DNA from: an uncultured Alkalilimnicola sp.
GTDB lineage: Bacteria > Pseudomonadota > Gammaproteobacteria > Nitrococcales > AK92
Assembly (NCBI GenBank): GCA_937951875.1
Contig: CALGAN010000046.1
Span: 1 to 25,967, forward strand
Length of the DNA: 25,967 nt
Direction of reading: 5' to 3'
The translations under genes were made by a program, and so were the position numbers. Positions 1-6,519 of this stretch are shown piece after piece (within the stretch, counting starts at the first letter, position 1; every line of letters starts with the position of its first letter). The notes beneath the pieces are model-generated. The model worked only from the letters and a program-made list of their open reading frames with translations, was not told the origin of the DNA and made no database searches.

Positions 1-818
1 GGCTGGCCGCAGGCCAGCAGGGCGAAATTCCCGCCGGCCAACACGGCCAGACAGCTCCGCCGGCCGCTCGCCGGCTCCAGCTCCACCACGCCGGGCAGCG
101 TCGCCGCGGCCTGATCGAGGCGGTAGGCCACCTGCCGCAGCAGCTGACTGCCGTTGTCGTAGCCGAGCGTGTTGTTGATCTCCTGAAAGCCCGACAGCGC
201 CACCAGCAGCAGGGTCACCGGCCCGCCGCTCGGTTCGCTGCTCAGGTCATGGATGCGCCGCTGCAGCAGCAAGCGGTTGGGCAGCGCGGTGAGCGGGTCG
301 TGATAGACCTGGAAGATGAAGCGGTCCTCGGCCTGGCGGCGGCTGTGCAGCGCTTGTTCGAGCGCGCGCGTGCGCTCGCGCACCTTCTCGTCCAGCAGCT
401 GGTTGTGACTGCGGATCTGCCGGTAGAGCAGCCGCGTCTCCAGATGGGTGCGCACCCGAGCCCGCACGACCGGAATGCGGAACGGCTTGGTGATGTAATC
501 GACGGCGCCGAGATCGAAGCCGATGGTCTCGTCGTCGTCCAGGCTGGCGGCGGTGGAAAACACCACCGGGATGTCGCGGGTCAGGGGGTCGCTCTTGAGA
601 CGGCGGCAGACCTCGTGCCCGCTCATGCCCGGCATCGACACGTCCAGCAGGATCAAGTCGGGCTGCGGGTGGCTGCGGGCGATCTCCAGCGCGCTCGCAC
701 CGTCGGTGGCGACGACCACCTCGACCATGTCCGCCAACACGGTCTGCAACAGAGCCAGCATGTAGGTGTCGTCATCGACCACCAACACACGCTGCTGTCG
801 TAGCTCTTCGATGTTCAC
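1..818 (-). CDS. Response regulator-GGDEF protein, N-terminal part (truncated by window edge)
   Basis: Partial: the frame is open to base 1, giving about 272 residues. An N-terminal receiver domain (about 8-125) has the acidic cluster D15-D17, phospho-acceptor D59 in LLDVSMPG, T89 and K111. A charged helix (about 135-168) then leads into a GGDEF domain starting at YHDPLTALPNR. The GGDEF active site is degenerate: the signature reads AGGNF (261-265), and the metal-binding DLDRF segment reads ALSGF (207-211). Cyclase activity is therefore unlikely. Such receiver-GGDEF proteins often continue into an EAL domain, which would lie left of base 1; that is inference. The GTG start at 818 follows an in-frame TAG, with no ATG between and only a weak ribosome site. 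It lies downstream of, and on the same strand as, the RNA methyltransferase gene, separated by an AT-rich gap. Confidence 0.88.
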   Translation of the reverse strand, partial: MNIEELRQQRVLVVDDDTYMLALLQTVLADMVEVVVATDGASALEIARSHPQPDLILLDVSMPGMSGHEVCRRLKSDPLTRDIPVVFSTAASLDDDETIGFDLGAVDYITKPFRIPVVRARVRTHLETRLLYRQIRSHNQLLDEKVRERTRALEQALHSRRQAEDRFIFQVYHDPLTALPNRLLLQRRIHDLSSEPSGGPVTLLLVALSGFQEINNTLGYDNGSQLLRQVAYRLDQAAATLPGVVELEPASGRRSCLAVLAGGNFALLACGQ

Positions 819-979
819 TCGGCGCTCAAATCGTTGTTCCGTTGCCGAGCCTGCGTCCGGCAGGGTGATGACGTCCTGCTACAGGCAGCGCGCATGGAAC
901 CTCTCTCGAAATCCCAGCGCTTACCGTGCCAGGCCCATTACGTGATACTCAAATAAAAAACATATCAATTTTGATTCCA
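819..979 (-). other. AT-rich intergenic island, probable promoter region
   Basis: A 161-base gap between two minus-strand genes, much richer in A+T than its surroundings around 940-975. Read on the minus strand, a weak stem (ATCAA-AA-TTGAT) just after the methyltransferase stop is followed by six T residues, a poor terminator at best. TTGATA at 963-968 could be a -35 element, with TATCAC at 942-947 as a short-spaced (15 bases) -10. I see no gene here. Confidence 0.3.
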
Positions 980-2380
980 TCACCCAAATCGATGCAACGA
1001 AGCACTGAACATGGTATCAGAATCCTCATAAGGATTACCGTGTAGCGCTTGGCGTTCCAGACGGAATCCAGGCCACTTCGCTAAAAAGCGCTCCACCACG
1101 GCCTCGTTCTCGTCCGTCAGCCAGCTGCAGGTGGCGTACACCAGGCGGCCTCCCGGCCGCACCGCCGGCGCGGCGGCTTCGAGCAGTCGCAGCTGCAAGT
1201 CGGCCAGCTCGGCCACGGCCGACGGATCGGCCCGGAAACGGGCATCCGGATTGCGGCGCCAGGTACCGGACGAACTGCAGGGCGCGTCCACCAGCACCCA
1301 ATGGAAGCCGCCCTGCTTGGCGACCTCACGCGGCAGTTCGGCAAGCGCCTCGCCCTGCCAGACGAAAGTGCGGACGTTGTCGAAACGGGCGCGGGCGGCA
1401 CGCCGCCGCACCTCCTTGAGCTTGTACTCGCGGATATCGGAAGCGTACACCGCGCCGCGATTGCGCAGCGCGGCGGCGAGCTGCATGGTCTTGCCGCCGC
1501 CGCCGGCGCAGGCGTCCCACACCAACTGCCCCGGCTCGGCGGCGCACGCGGCGCCGATCAGCTGACTGGCCAGATCCTGGATCTCGAAGGCGCCGTCCTC
1601 GAACGCATCGAGCTCGTACACCGAGCGCTCGCCCTCGATCCGCAGCGCGCCTAGCCGCTCGCTCACCTCGAATCCGGCGCGCCGGAACTCCTCCAGCACC
1701 TCGTCCCGCCGCTCCGGCCGATTCAGGCGCAGCCACAGCGGCGGCCGCCGGGCGTGGGCGTCGAGAAAGCGGTTGAGCGCGTCCTGGTCCCATGCCGAGC
1801 GCGCGGCCCGCTGCGCCAGGGCCGGCTCGAACGCCAGCGGGATGCCGGCCCAGAGCAGGCGCGGCCACAGCTCGGGGGAGCTCTCGCGCAGCGCCGCCAG
1901 GCCCTCGAACAACCGCTCGAGCATCGCCTCGTCGCCGGCCGACGGCGCGCCGGTCAGCGGCCAGGCCGGCAGCGACGGCTCGGCGCGATAGCGGTAGCCG
2001 ACCAGCTGAAACAGCCGCTCCGGCGGCATGCGCCGCAACGCCTTGAGCGCGGCGTCCGGCTGCGCGAACAGGCGACCGAACGCCTCGGCCGCCTCGGCGA
2101 GCGCCGCCCCCAGCCCGGTGCGGGCGCGGGGGTCGATCCGCTCGCGCACGAAATCCAGGTAGGCCGCCAGATAACCGAAGCGAACGGCCGAGAACAGCAG
2201 CTCGCTATAGGCGCGACGATCGCGCTTGCCGAACTGCCGCTGCTGCTTCAAGGCATGGGCGAGCCACCGATCGAGCTGGGGCAGGCGCTCGGCTTCGAGG
2301 TAACTCTGCCAAAGCTTGCTGACATGCGTCAGGCGGGCAGTGGCGCGACGTGCGGACTGCGCGTGATCGGAAGAAGTCAT
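980..2380 (-). CDS. RsmB/NOP-family RNA (cytosine-C5) methyltransferase
   Basis: A SAM-dependent methyltransferase of the NOL1/NOP2/Sun family, which makes 5-methylcytosine in rRNA or tRNA; the exact target cannot be told from sequence. Numbered from the ATG at 2380 it has 466 residues. The N-terminal third is a helical, charged targeting region. The SAM-binding motif I is WDACAGGGGKTMQLA, followed by the YASDIRE motif. The two family cysteines are present: the motif IV Cys in VDAPCSSSGTWRRNP and the catalytic motif VI Cys in YATCSWLTDENE. It lacks the NusB-like N-terminus of classical RsmB, so the name rsmB is not used. The ATG at 2380 is preferred to an adjacent TTG at 2383; neither has a strong ribosome site. 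It lies 92 bases downstream of the histidine kinase stop, possibly on the same transcript. Confidence 0.9.
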   Translation of the reverse strand: MTSSDHAQSARRATARLTHVSKLWQSYLEAERLPQLDRWLAHALKQQRQFGKRDRRAYSELLFSAVRFGYLAAYLDFVRERIDPRARTGLGAALAEAAEAFGRLFAQPDAALKALRRMPPERLFQLVGYRYRAEPSLPAWPLTGAPSAGDEAMLERLFEGLAALRESSPELWPRLLWAGIPLAFEPALAQRAARSAWDQDALNRFLDAHARRPPLWLRLNRPERRDEVLEEFRRAGFEVSERLGALRIEGERSVYELDAFEDGAFEIQDLASQLIGAACAAEPGQLVWDACAGGGGKTMQLAAALRNRGAVYASDIREYKLKEVRRRAARARFDNVRTFVWQGEALAELPREVAKQGGFHWVLVDAPCSSSGTWRRNPDARFRADPSAVAELADLQLRLLEAAAPAVRPGGRLVYATCSWLTDENEAVVERFLAKWPGFRLERQALHGNPYEDSDTMFSASLHRFG

Positions 2381-2472
2381 CAAGGGCGTGGACTACCGGC
2401 AGGTGGGAACATCGACGATTCTGAACGCCGAAGCAGCGTCGGACAAGACTCCGCGTTCGCTCCCCGCCCGCA

Positions 2473-3741
2473 TCAGCCGTCGCCGCGAGCCGCCGGCAGG
2501 CGCACGCGGAACGTCATGCCGCCGTCGGGATTGTTCTCGCCGCTCAGACGACCGCCGTGGAATTCGACGATGGAGCGGCTAATCGGCAGCCCCATCCCCA
2601 GGCCGTGCGGCTTGGTGGTAAGGAAGGGCGTGAACAGCTGCGGCAGCAAGTCCGGCGCCATGCCCACACCGCTGTCGCGAATGCGGATCTCGAGCTGGGA
2701 GTCCTCCACCACCGAAATCAGCAGTCGGCGTTCGCCGCTGGCGGCGGCGGCCATCGCCTCGACCGCATTCTCGATGAGGTTGATCAGCACCTGCTGCAAT
2801 TGGACCCGGTCGCCAACCACCGGCGACAGCCGCGGCGGCAGGTCGAATTCGATGGTGACACCCGCTTCCCTGGCGCGCGCCTGCACCAGGCGGGCGGCGT
2901 CGTGGACCAGCGCCGCCACGTCCAGCCGCTCATGCCGGGTGTCCTGGCGCCGCAGGAACTCGCGAAACTCCAGGATGATACCGCTCGCCCGCTTCGCCTG
3001 GACGCCGATCTGCTCCAGCGCCCGCCGCAACTTGGCCTCCTCGCCCCTGCCCTGCTCCAGCAACTGCAGCGCCCCGCCGGCGTAGCTGACCACCGCCGCG
3101 AGCGGCTGATTGACCTCGTGCGCCAGGTTGCGGGCCAGCTCGCGCATGCTCGCCAGGCGGCCGGTCAGCGCCAGCTCCTGTTGCTGACGCAGGGCCGAGC
3201 GCTGCAGCCGCACCCGCGCCTGCACCAGACCGAGCTGGGCGGCGATCTGCTGCAGCACCTGCAGCTCGTCCGGCAGCAGCGGCGCCGACCCGGCCGGCCG
3301 TTGCAGCATCAACGCGCCGATCACGCTGCCACCGTCGCGAATCGGCAGCGCGCAGGCGTCCGGACCACCGCCGGCGCCAGGCCACCAGCACGGCCGGTCC
3401 TCGGCGATGGCCTGGGCGGCGACGCTGCCGGCGGGCGGCCCCTGCCGGGTCAGGCATTCGCTGCCTTCGCCATAGACGCCCGGCACGCCGGCGACGATCA
3501 CCAGCCAGTGGTCATGGGCGGCTTGGGAGTCGGTCAACCGCAGGTAGACCCGGCCTTCACTCCAGCCGGCGTCGGAGCAGACCCGCTCGATGATGCCGCG
3601 GGCGGCCGTTTCCACATCGGCGGCGGCATTGGCGATGGTTGCGCTGGCGCACAGCAGGGACAGCCAGAATTCCGTCGACGCCCCATTGCGCGCGAGCGCG
3701 CCGGCTCCGCCGGGGGAGGATTGATTGGCCAAGTCCACCAT
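2473..3741 (-). CDS. GAF-domain sensor histidine kinase, FixL-type transmitter
   Basis: A cytoplasmic sensor kinase, 422 residues from the ATG at 3741, with no membrane segment. An N-terminal GAF-like sensory domain spans about 25-175. It is followed by a short coiled linker, then a FixL-type dimerisation/phosphotransfer helix with H208 in NLAHEVNQPLAA. The ATPase domain has the N box (NLIENAVEAM), the G1 box (RDSGVGM) and the G2 box (HGLGMGLPIS). There is no PAS or haem domain, so it is FixL-like only in its transmitter. AAAGG stands ten bases before this ATG; a TTG at 3783 would add 14 residues and is less likely. The FixJ-like regulator gene ends 134 bases upstream on the same strand, so the two probably form a cognate pair. 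The signal sensed is unknown. Confidence 0.9.
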   Translation of the reverse strand: MVDLANQSSPGGAGALARNGASTEFWLSLLCASATIANAAADVETAARGIIERVCSDAGWSEGRVYLRLTDSQAAHDHWLVIVAGVPGVYGEGSECLTRQGPPAGSVAAQAIAEDRPCWWPGAGGGPDACALPIRDGGSVIGALMLQRPAGSAPLLPDELQVLQQIAAQLGLVQARVRLQRSALRQQQELALTGRLASMRELARNLAHEVNQPLAAVVSYAGGALQLLEQGRGEEAKLRRALEQIGVQAKRASGIILEFREFLRRQDTRHERLDVAALVHDAARLVQARAREAGVTIEFDLPPRLSPVVGDRVQLQQVLINLIENAVEAMAAAASGERRLLISVVEDSQLEIRIRDSGVGMAPDLLPQLFTPFLTTKPHGLGMGLPISRSIVEFHGGRLSGENNPDGGMTFRVRLPAARGDG

Positions 3742-3875
3742 AGGGCATAGACCTTTGCTGTTCGAAATGACCGCCGCCGGCAACGGTCATCGGCTCGCGA
3801 CGCTGCGCTCGATGCCGATGCCTGCCGGCAGCGCCCCGTGGCGCGACCACCACCGACGCCAACGGTCGCAGGATT

Positions 3876-4517
3876 TCAGCCGGTACGCTCCATGCCCAGC
3901 GCCTTGCGGCATTCCTCGATGCTGAGGCACATCGCCACCAGGCTGGGGATGGAGTCGGCATGCATTTTTTTCATCAGATTGGAACGGTGCAGTTCCACCG
4001 TCTTGGGGCTGATGGACAGCTCCTCGGCGATCTCGCGGTTGACCTTGCCGGCCACCACAAGGTGCAACACTTCGCGCTCACGCGGCGTGAGCACGGCGTA
4101 GCGGGCATTGAGCACTTCGCTCTGTCGGCGCTGCCGGCGCTGCTGCGCGTCCTGCTCCAGGGCCGCCTGCACCCGTTCGAGCAGAAAGCGCTCGGAGAAC
4201 GGCTTGGTCAGGAACTCCACGGCGCCCGCCTGCATAGCCCGCACCGCGGTGGGCACGTCACCATGGCCGGACAGGAAGATGATGGGAATGCTGTGGCCTT
4301 CGCGGTTCAGCCGTTCCTGCAGCTCCAGGCCGTTGAGCCCGGGCATACGCAGGTCCAGCAGCAGGCAGCCCGGCGCGTTCGGATCCCAGTCGGCGAGGAA
4401 CTCATCGGCGCTGGCGTAGGCCTTGGCGCGAAGAGACACCGACGACAGTAGCCAACAGAGCGCATCGCGCATTGCCGCATCGTCGTCCACGACGTAGACA
4501 GTCGCTCGCTGTTCCAT
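3876..4517 (-). CDS. FixJ-family response regulator (receiver + LuxR-type HTH)
   Basis: A transcriptional response regulator, 213 residues from the ATG at 4517. The receiver domain has acidic residues 11-13, phospho-acceptor D55 in LLLDLRMPGLNG, S83 in FLSGHGDV and K105 in FLTKPF. A Gln/Arg-rich linker (about 123-135) leads to a LuxR/FixJ helix-turn-helix (about 141-200) with TPREREVLHLVVAGK and SISPKTVELHRSNLMKK. A longer frame from a TTG at 4565 is rejected because its first codons overlap a TATAAT box on this strand; transcription from there gives a leader of roughly 25 bases to this ATG. The partner kinase gene lies 134 bases downstream. The order regulator-then-kinase is the reverse of classical fixLJ. 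Confidence 0.92.
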   Translation of the reverse strand: MEQRATVYVVDDDAAMRDALCWLLSSVSLRAKAYASADEFLADWDPNAPGCLLLDLRMPGLNGLELQERLNREGHSIPIIFLSGHGDVPTAVRAMQAGAVEFLTKPFSERFLLERVQAALEQDAQQRRQRRQSEVLNARYAVLTPREREVLHLVVAGKVNREIAEELSISPKTVELHRSNLMKKMHADSIPSLVAMCLSIEECRKALGMERTG

Positions 4518-4548
4518 GGCGTAGTTCGATACTGTGGTAGACGTGGGC

Positions 4549-4554
4549 ATTATA
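4549..4554 (-). promoter_or_regulatory. -10 box (TATAAT) of the FixJ/FixL-type operon
   Basis: The minus strand reads TATAAT, a perfect sigma-70 -10 hexamer, 31 bases before the ATG at 4517. No convincing -35 hexamer sits 16-18 bases further upstream (the sequence there is close to CCGATA), so the promoter may depend on an activator. Its position decides the regulator's start. Confidence 0.55.
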
Positions 4555-4583
4555 ACGTTTACCAAGGTTCTTATCGGTCACCC

Positions 4584-4606
4584 GGGCGCCGCCGCAGGCG
4601 GCGCCC
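4584..4606. repeat. Perfect 10-bp inverted repeat upstream of the regulator promoter
   Basis: GGGCGCCGCC, a three-base spacer, then GGCGGCGCCC: two exactly complementary 10-base arms. It lies about 30 bases upstream of the TATAAT box (minus-strand sense) and just beyond the intrinsic terminator at 4626-4659. It may be an operator or a second hairpin backing up the terminator. The arms are certain; the role is inferred. Confidence 0.5.
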
Positions 4607-4625
4607 ACCGTCGAGCCTTGCGTAG

Positions 4626-4659
4626 AAAAAAGGCGCGGTTCTGGGGGGCAAACCGCGCC
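4626..4659 (-). terminator. Rho-independent terminator
   Basis: On the minus strand a perfect 9-bp stem (GGCGCGGTT paired with AACCGCGCC, 10-base loop) is followed directly by TTTTTT. It is the best intrinsic terminator in the window. It would stop minus-strand transcripts coming from the DUF1992 gene or from the 178 bases beyond it, and insulates the regulator promoter. Confidence 0.85.
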
Positions 4660-4837
4660 GAAGCTAAAGCGGGGACGGCACAACCGTGTCGCAGCGGAGC
4701 ACCTTGGCCTACGGTCGTTCCGCCGTCCGGTCATGGGCCCCAGGGTGCAGACTCACTGTAGCGATCGCCGCCGGTCCGCTGCACTAGGCGCCCCCCTGAT
4801 CGCCCCTGGTAATAACCCTTAGCCGAGCGGCGTCCGG
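4660..4837 (-). other. Non-coding stretch between DUF1992 stop and terminator (3' UTR or possible small RNA)
   Basis: 178 bases without a credible reading frame, lying between a gene end and the intrinsic terminator on the same strand. It could be a long 3' untranslated region or an independently transcribed small RNA. It does not resemble 6S RNA, SRP RNA, RNase P RNA or tmRNA as I know them. Several GGA trinucleotides occur on the minus strand but not in a clear CsrA/RsmA stem-loop context. No good promoter is visible inside. Confidence 0.3.
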
Positions 4838-5212
4838 CTACTTCCCCTCCAGCCGATCGAGCAGGCGTGCCTGGTAGGCGGGGTCGGCCCACAGCGGCGA
4901 CTTATCGCCCCGCCGTCGCTCCAGCTCGGCGCGCAGCAACGACAACCGCACCCGGGCGCGGCGCTGCTCCTCCGGCCGATCGTCGAGCGTGGCGATCAGC
5001 TGCTCCACGTCCTTGAGCTCGCGGCGCAGCTCCAGCTCGGGCGGAACGAAGCCGGCGTTCTTGAGTACCCGGTAGGCCATGCGCAGCTCTGGCGGCACCA
5101 TGGCGAGGTCGTCCTCCGGCAGCGGCTTGCCCTCGCCTTCCAGATTGCTCAGCTCGCCGCGGGCGATGGCCTCCTGGATGCGCCGCTCGGCAATGCGCTC
5201 GATGAAATCCAT
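4838..5212 (-). CDS. DUF1992 / DnaJ-homologue subfamily C member 28 domain protein (YhdN-like)
   Basis: A small cytoplasmic protein of 124 residues, the usual length for bacterial members of this family (Escherichia YhdN is similar). The diagnostic segments are NLEGEGKPLPEDD (about 23-35), VPPELRMAYRVLKNAGFVPP (about 39-58) and a highly charged helical second half (about 60-105), probably a coiled coil. No J domain is present despite the family name. The molecular function is not known. The ATG at 5212 is preceded by GGAGAAG at good spacing. It is transcribed divergently from the alcohol dehydrogenase gene and followed by the terminator at 4626-4659. Confidence 0.88.
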   Translation of the reverse strand: MDFIERIAERRIQEAIARGELSNLEGEGKPLPEDDLAMVPPELRMAYRVLKNAGFVPPELELRRELKDVEQLIATLDDRPEEQRRARVRLSLLRAELERRRGDKSPLWADPAYQARLLDRLEGK

Positions 5213-5379
5213 CGTCTTCTCCGATCACGCCGAAAGCCGCATAGTGCGCGCCGTGTCCGCTACGCTCAAGGTCGACGGACCCGGTTTCGCGTTGGCCACG
5301 ACTTGTTAGCTGGCTACGGACCGTGTTCACATCTTGCCCATCCAAATAACTAACGAGAACGCCGACACCAGGAGGACCC
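5213..5379. promoter_or_regulatory. Divergent intergenic region, DUF1992 / alcohol dehydrogenase
   Basis: 167 bases between divergent genes, so both promoters should lie here. The plus strand has a full AGGAGG at 5370-5375, five bases before the dehydrogenase ATG; the minus strand has GGAGAAG before the DUF1992 ATG. I cannot pick convincing -35/-10 pairs. Confidence 0.45.
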
Positions 5380-6510
5380 ATGAAAATCCGCGCCGCCGTT
5401 CTGCAGAGCATCGGCCTGCCCCGCCCCTATCGCGATTCCCAGCCGCTGCGGATCGAGGAACTGGAGCTCGACCCGCCCGGCGACCGCGAGGTGCTGGTGC
5501 AGATCAAGGCCGCCGGCCTGTGCCACTCGGACTTGTCGGTGATCGACGGCAACCGGCCGCGGCCGGTGCCGATGGCGCTGGGCCACGAAGCCGCCGGCGT
5601 GGTCAAGGCGGTCGGCCCGGGCGTGACCGACCTGCAGGTGGGCGACCACGTGGTGGCGGTGTTCGTGCCCAGCTGCGGCCAGTGCGCACCCTGCGCCGAG
5701 GGCCGGCCGGCGCTGTGCGAGCCCGGCGCCAAGGCCAACACCGCCGGCACCTTGATCGGCGGCGGCTTCCGGCTGCGCCGCGCCAACGGCGAGCCGATCC
5801 ATCACCACCTGGGCGTGTCCGGCTTCGCCGATCATGCGGTGGTGTCGCGCAACTCGCTGGTGAAGATCGACCCGCGCCTGCCGTTCGAGCATGCCGCCCT
5901 GTTCGGCTGCGCCGTGCTCACCGGCGTCGGCGCGGTGGTGAACACCGCCGGCGTCAAGCCGGGGCAGAGCGTCGCTGTAGTCGGCCTGGGCGGTGTCGGC
6001 CTGAACTGCGTGCTGGGCGCGCTGGTGGCGGGCGCCAGCGAGGTGATCGCCATCGACGTGGCCGACGGCAAGCTGGAGCTGGCCCGCCAGCTCGGCGCTA
6101 CCCGCACCTTCAACGCCGCGGCCGCCGACGTGGTGGCGGCAGTCCGCGCCGCCACCGACGGCGGCGTCGACCACGCCATCGAGATGGCCGGCTCGGAGAA
6201 GGCGCTGGAGCTGGCCTACGCCATCACCCGCCGCGGCGGCACCACCGTGACCGGTGGCCTGGCGCATCCCGACCGCAAGCTTGCGCTACAGCAAGTCAGC
6301 CTGGTGGCCGAAGAGCGTACCCTTAAGGGCAGCTACGTCGGCAGCTGCGTGCCGGTGCGCGACGTGCCGCGCTACGTGGCGCTGTTCCGCCAGGGCCGGC
6401 TGCCGGTCGACCGTCTGCTCAGCCGCACGCTGCGCCTGGAGCAGATCAACGAAGGTTTCGATGCGCTGGCCGACGGTCTGGCCGTCCGGCAAGTCGTGGT
6501 ATTCGACTAA
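5380..6510 (+). CDS. Zinc-dependent alcohol dehydrogenase (MDR superfamily)
   Basis: A medium-chain dehydrogenase, 376 residues, oxidising an alcohol to an aldehyde (or the reverse) with NAD(P). Catalytic zinc ligands are C48 (AGLCHSD), H69/E70 (GHEAAG) and C177 (FGCAVLTG). The structural zinc loop has four cysteines at 99, 102, 105 and 113. The Rossmann motif GLGGVG is at 202-207, and D226 at the end of the next strand suggests preference for NAD over NADP. It has an AGGAGG ribosome site. Its stop is nine bases before the next gene, which has its own AAGGAG, so the two form an operon. With a succinate-semialdehyde dehydrogenase downstream, 4-hydroxybutyrate or another omega-hydroxy acid or diol is a plausible substrate, but this is only context. 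Confidence 0.92.
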   Translation: MKIRAAVLQSIGLPRPYRDSQPLRIEELELDPPGDREVLVQIKAAGLCHSDLSVIDGNRPRPVPMALGHEAAGVVKAVGPGVTDLQVGDHVVAVFVPSCGQCAPCAEGRPALCEPGAKANTAGTLIGGGFRLRRANGEPIHHHLGVSGFADHAVVSRNSLVKIDPRLPFEHAALFGCAVLTGVGAVVNTAGVKPGQSVAVVGLGGVGLNCVLGALVAGASEVIAIDVADGKLELARQLGATRTFNAAAADVVAAVRAATDGGVDHAIEMAGSEKALELAYAITRRGGTTVTGGLAHPDRKLALQQVSLVAEERTLKGSYVGSCVPVRDVPRYVALFRQGRLPVDRLLSRTLRLEQINEGFDALADGLAVRQVVVFD

Positions 6511-6519
6511 GGAGACCCC

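Noticed and set aside
1754..3085. Plus-strand open frame of 443 codons
   Set aside because: It runs across the antisense of the methyltransferase and the kinase, both with full motifs. Its translation is Arg/Gln/Pro-rich with no domain; such frames are common in high-GC DNA.
4660..4837. CsrB/RsmZ-like regulatory RNA
   Set aside because: A few GGA triplets occur, but not in repeated hairpin loops with flanking A residues, so the count is no more than expected in GC-rich sequence.
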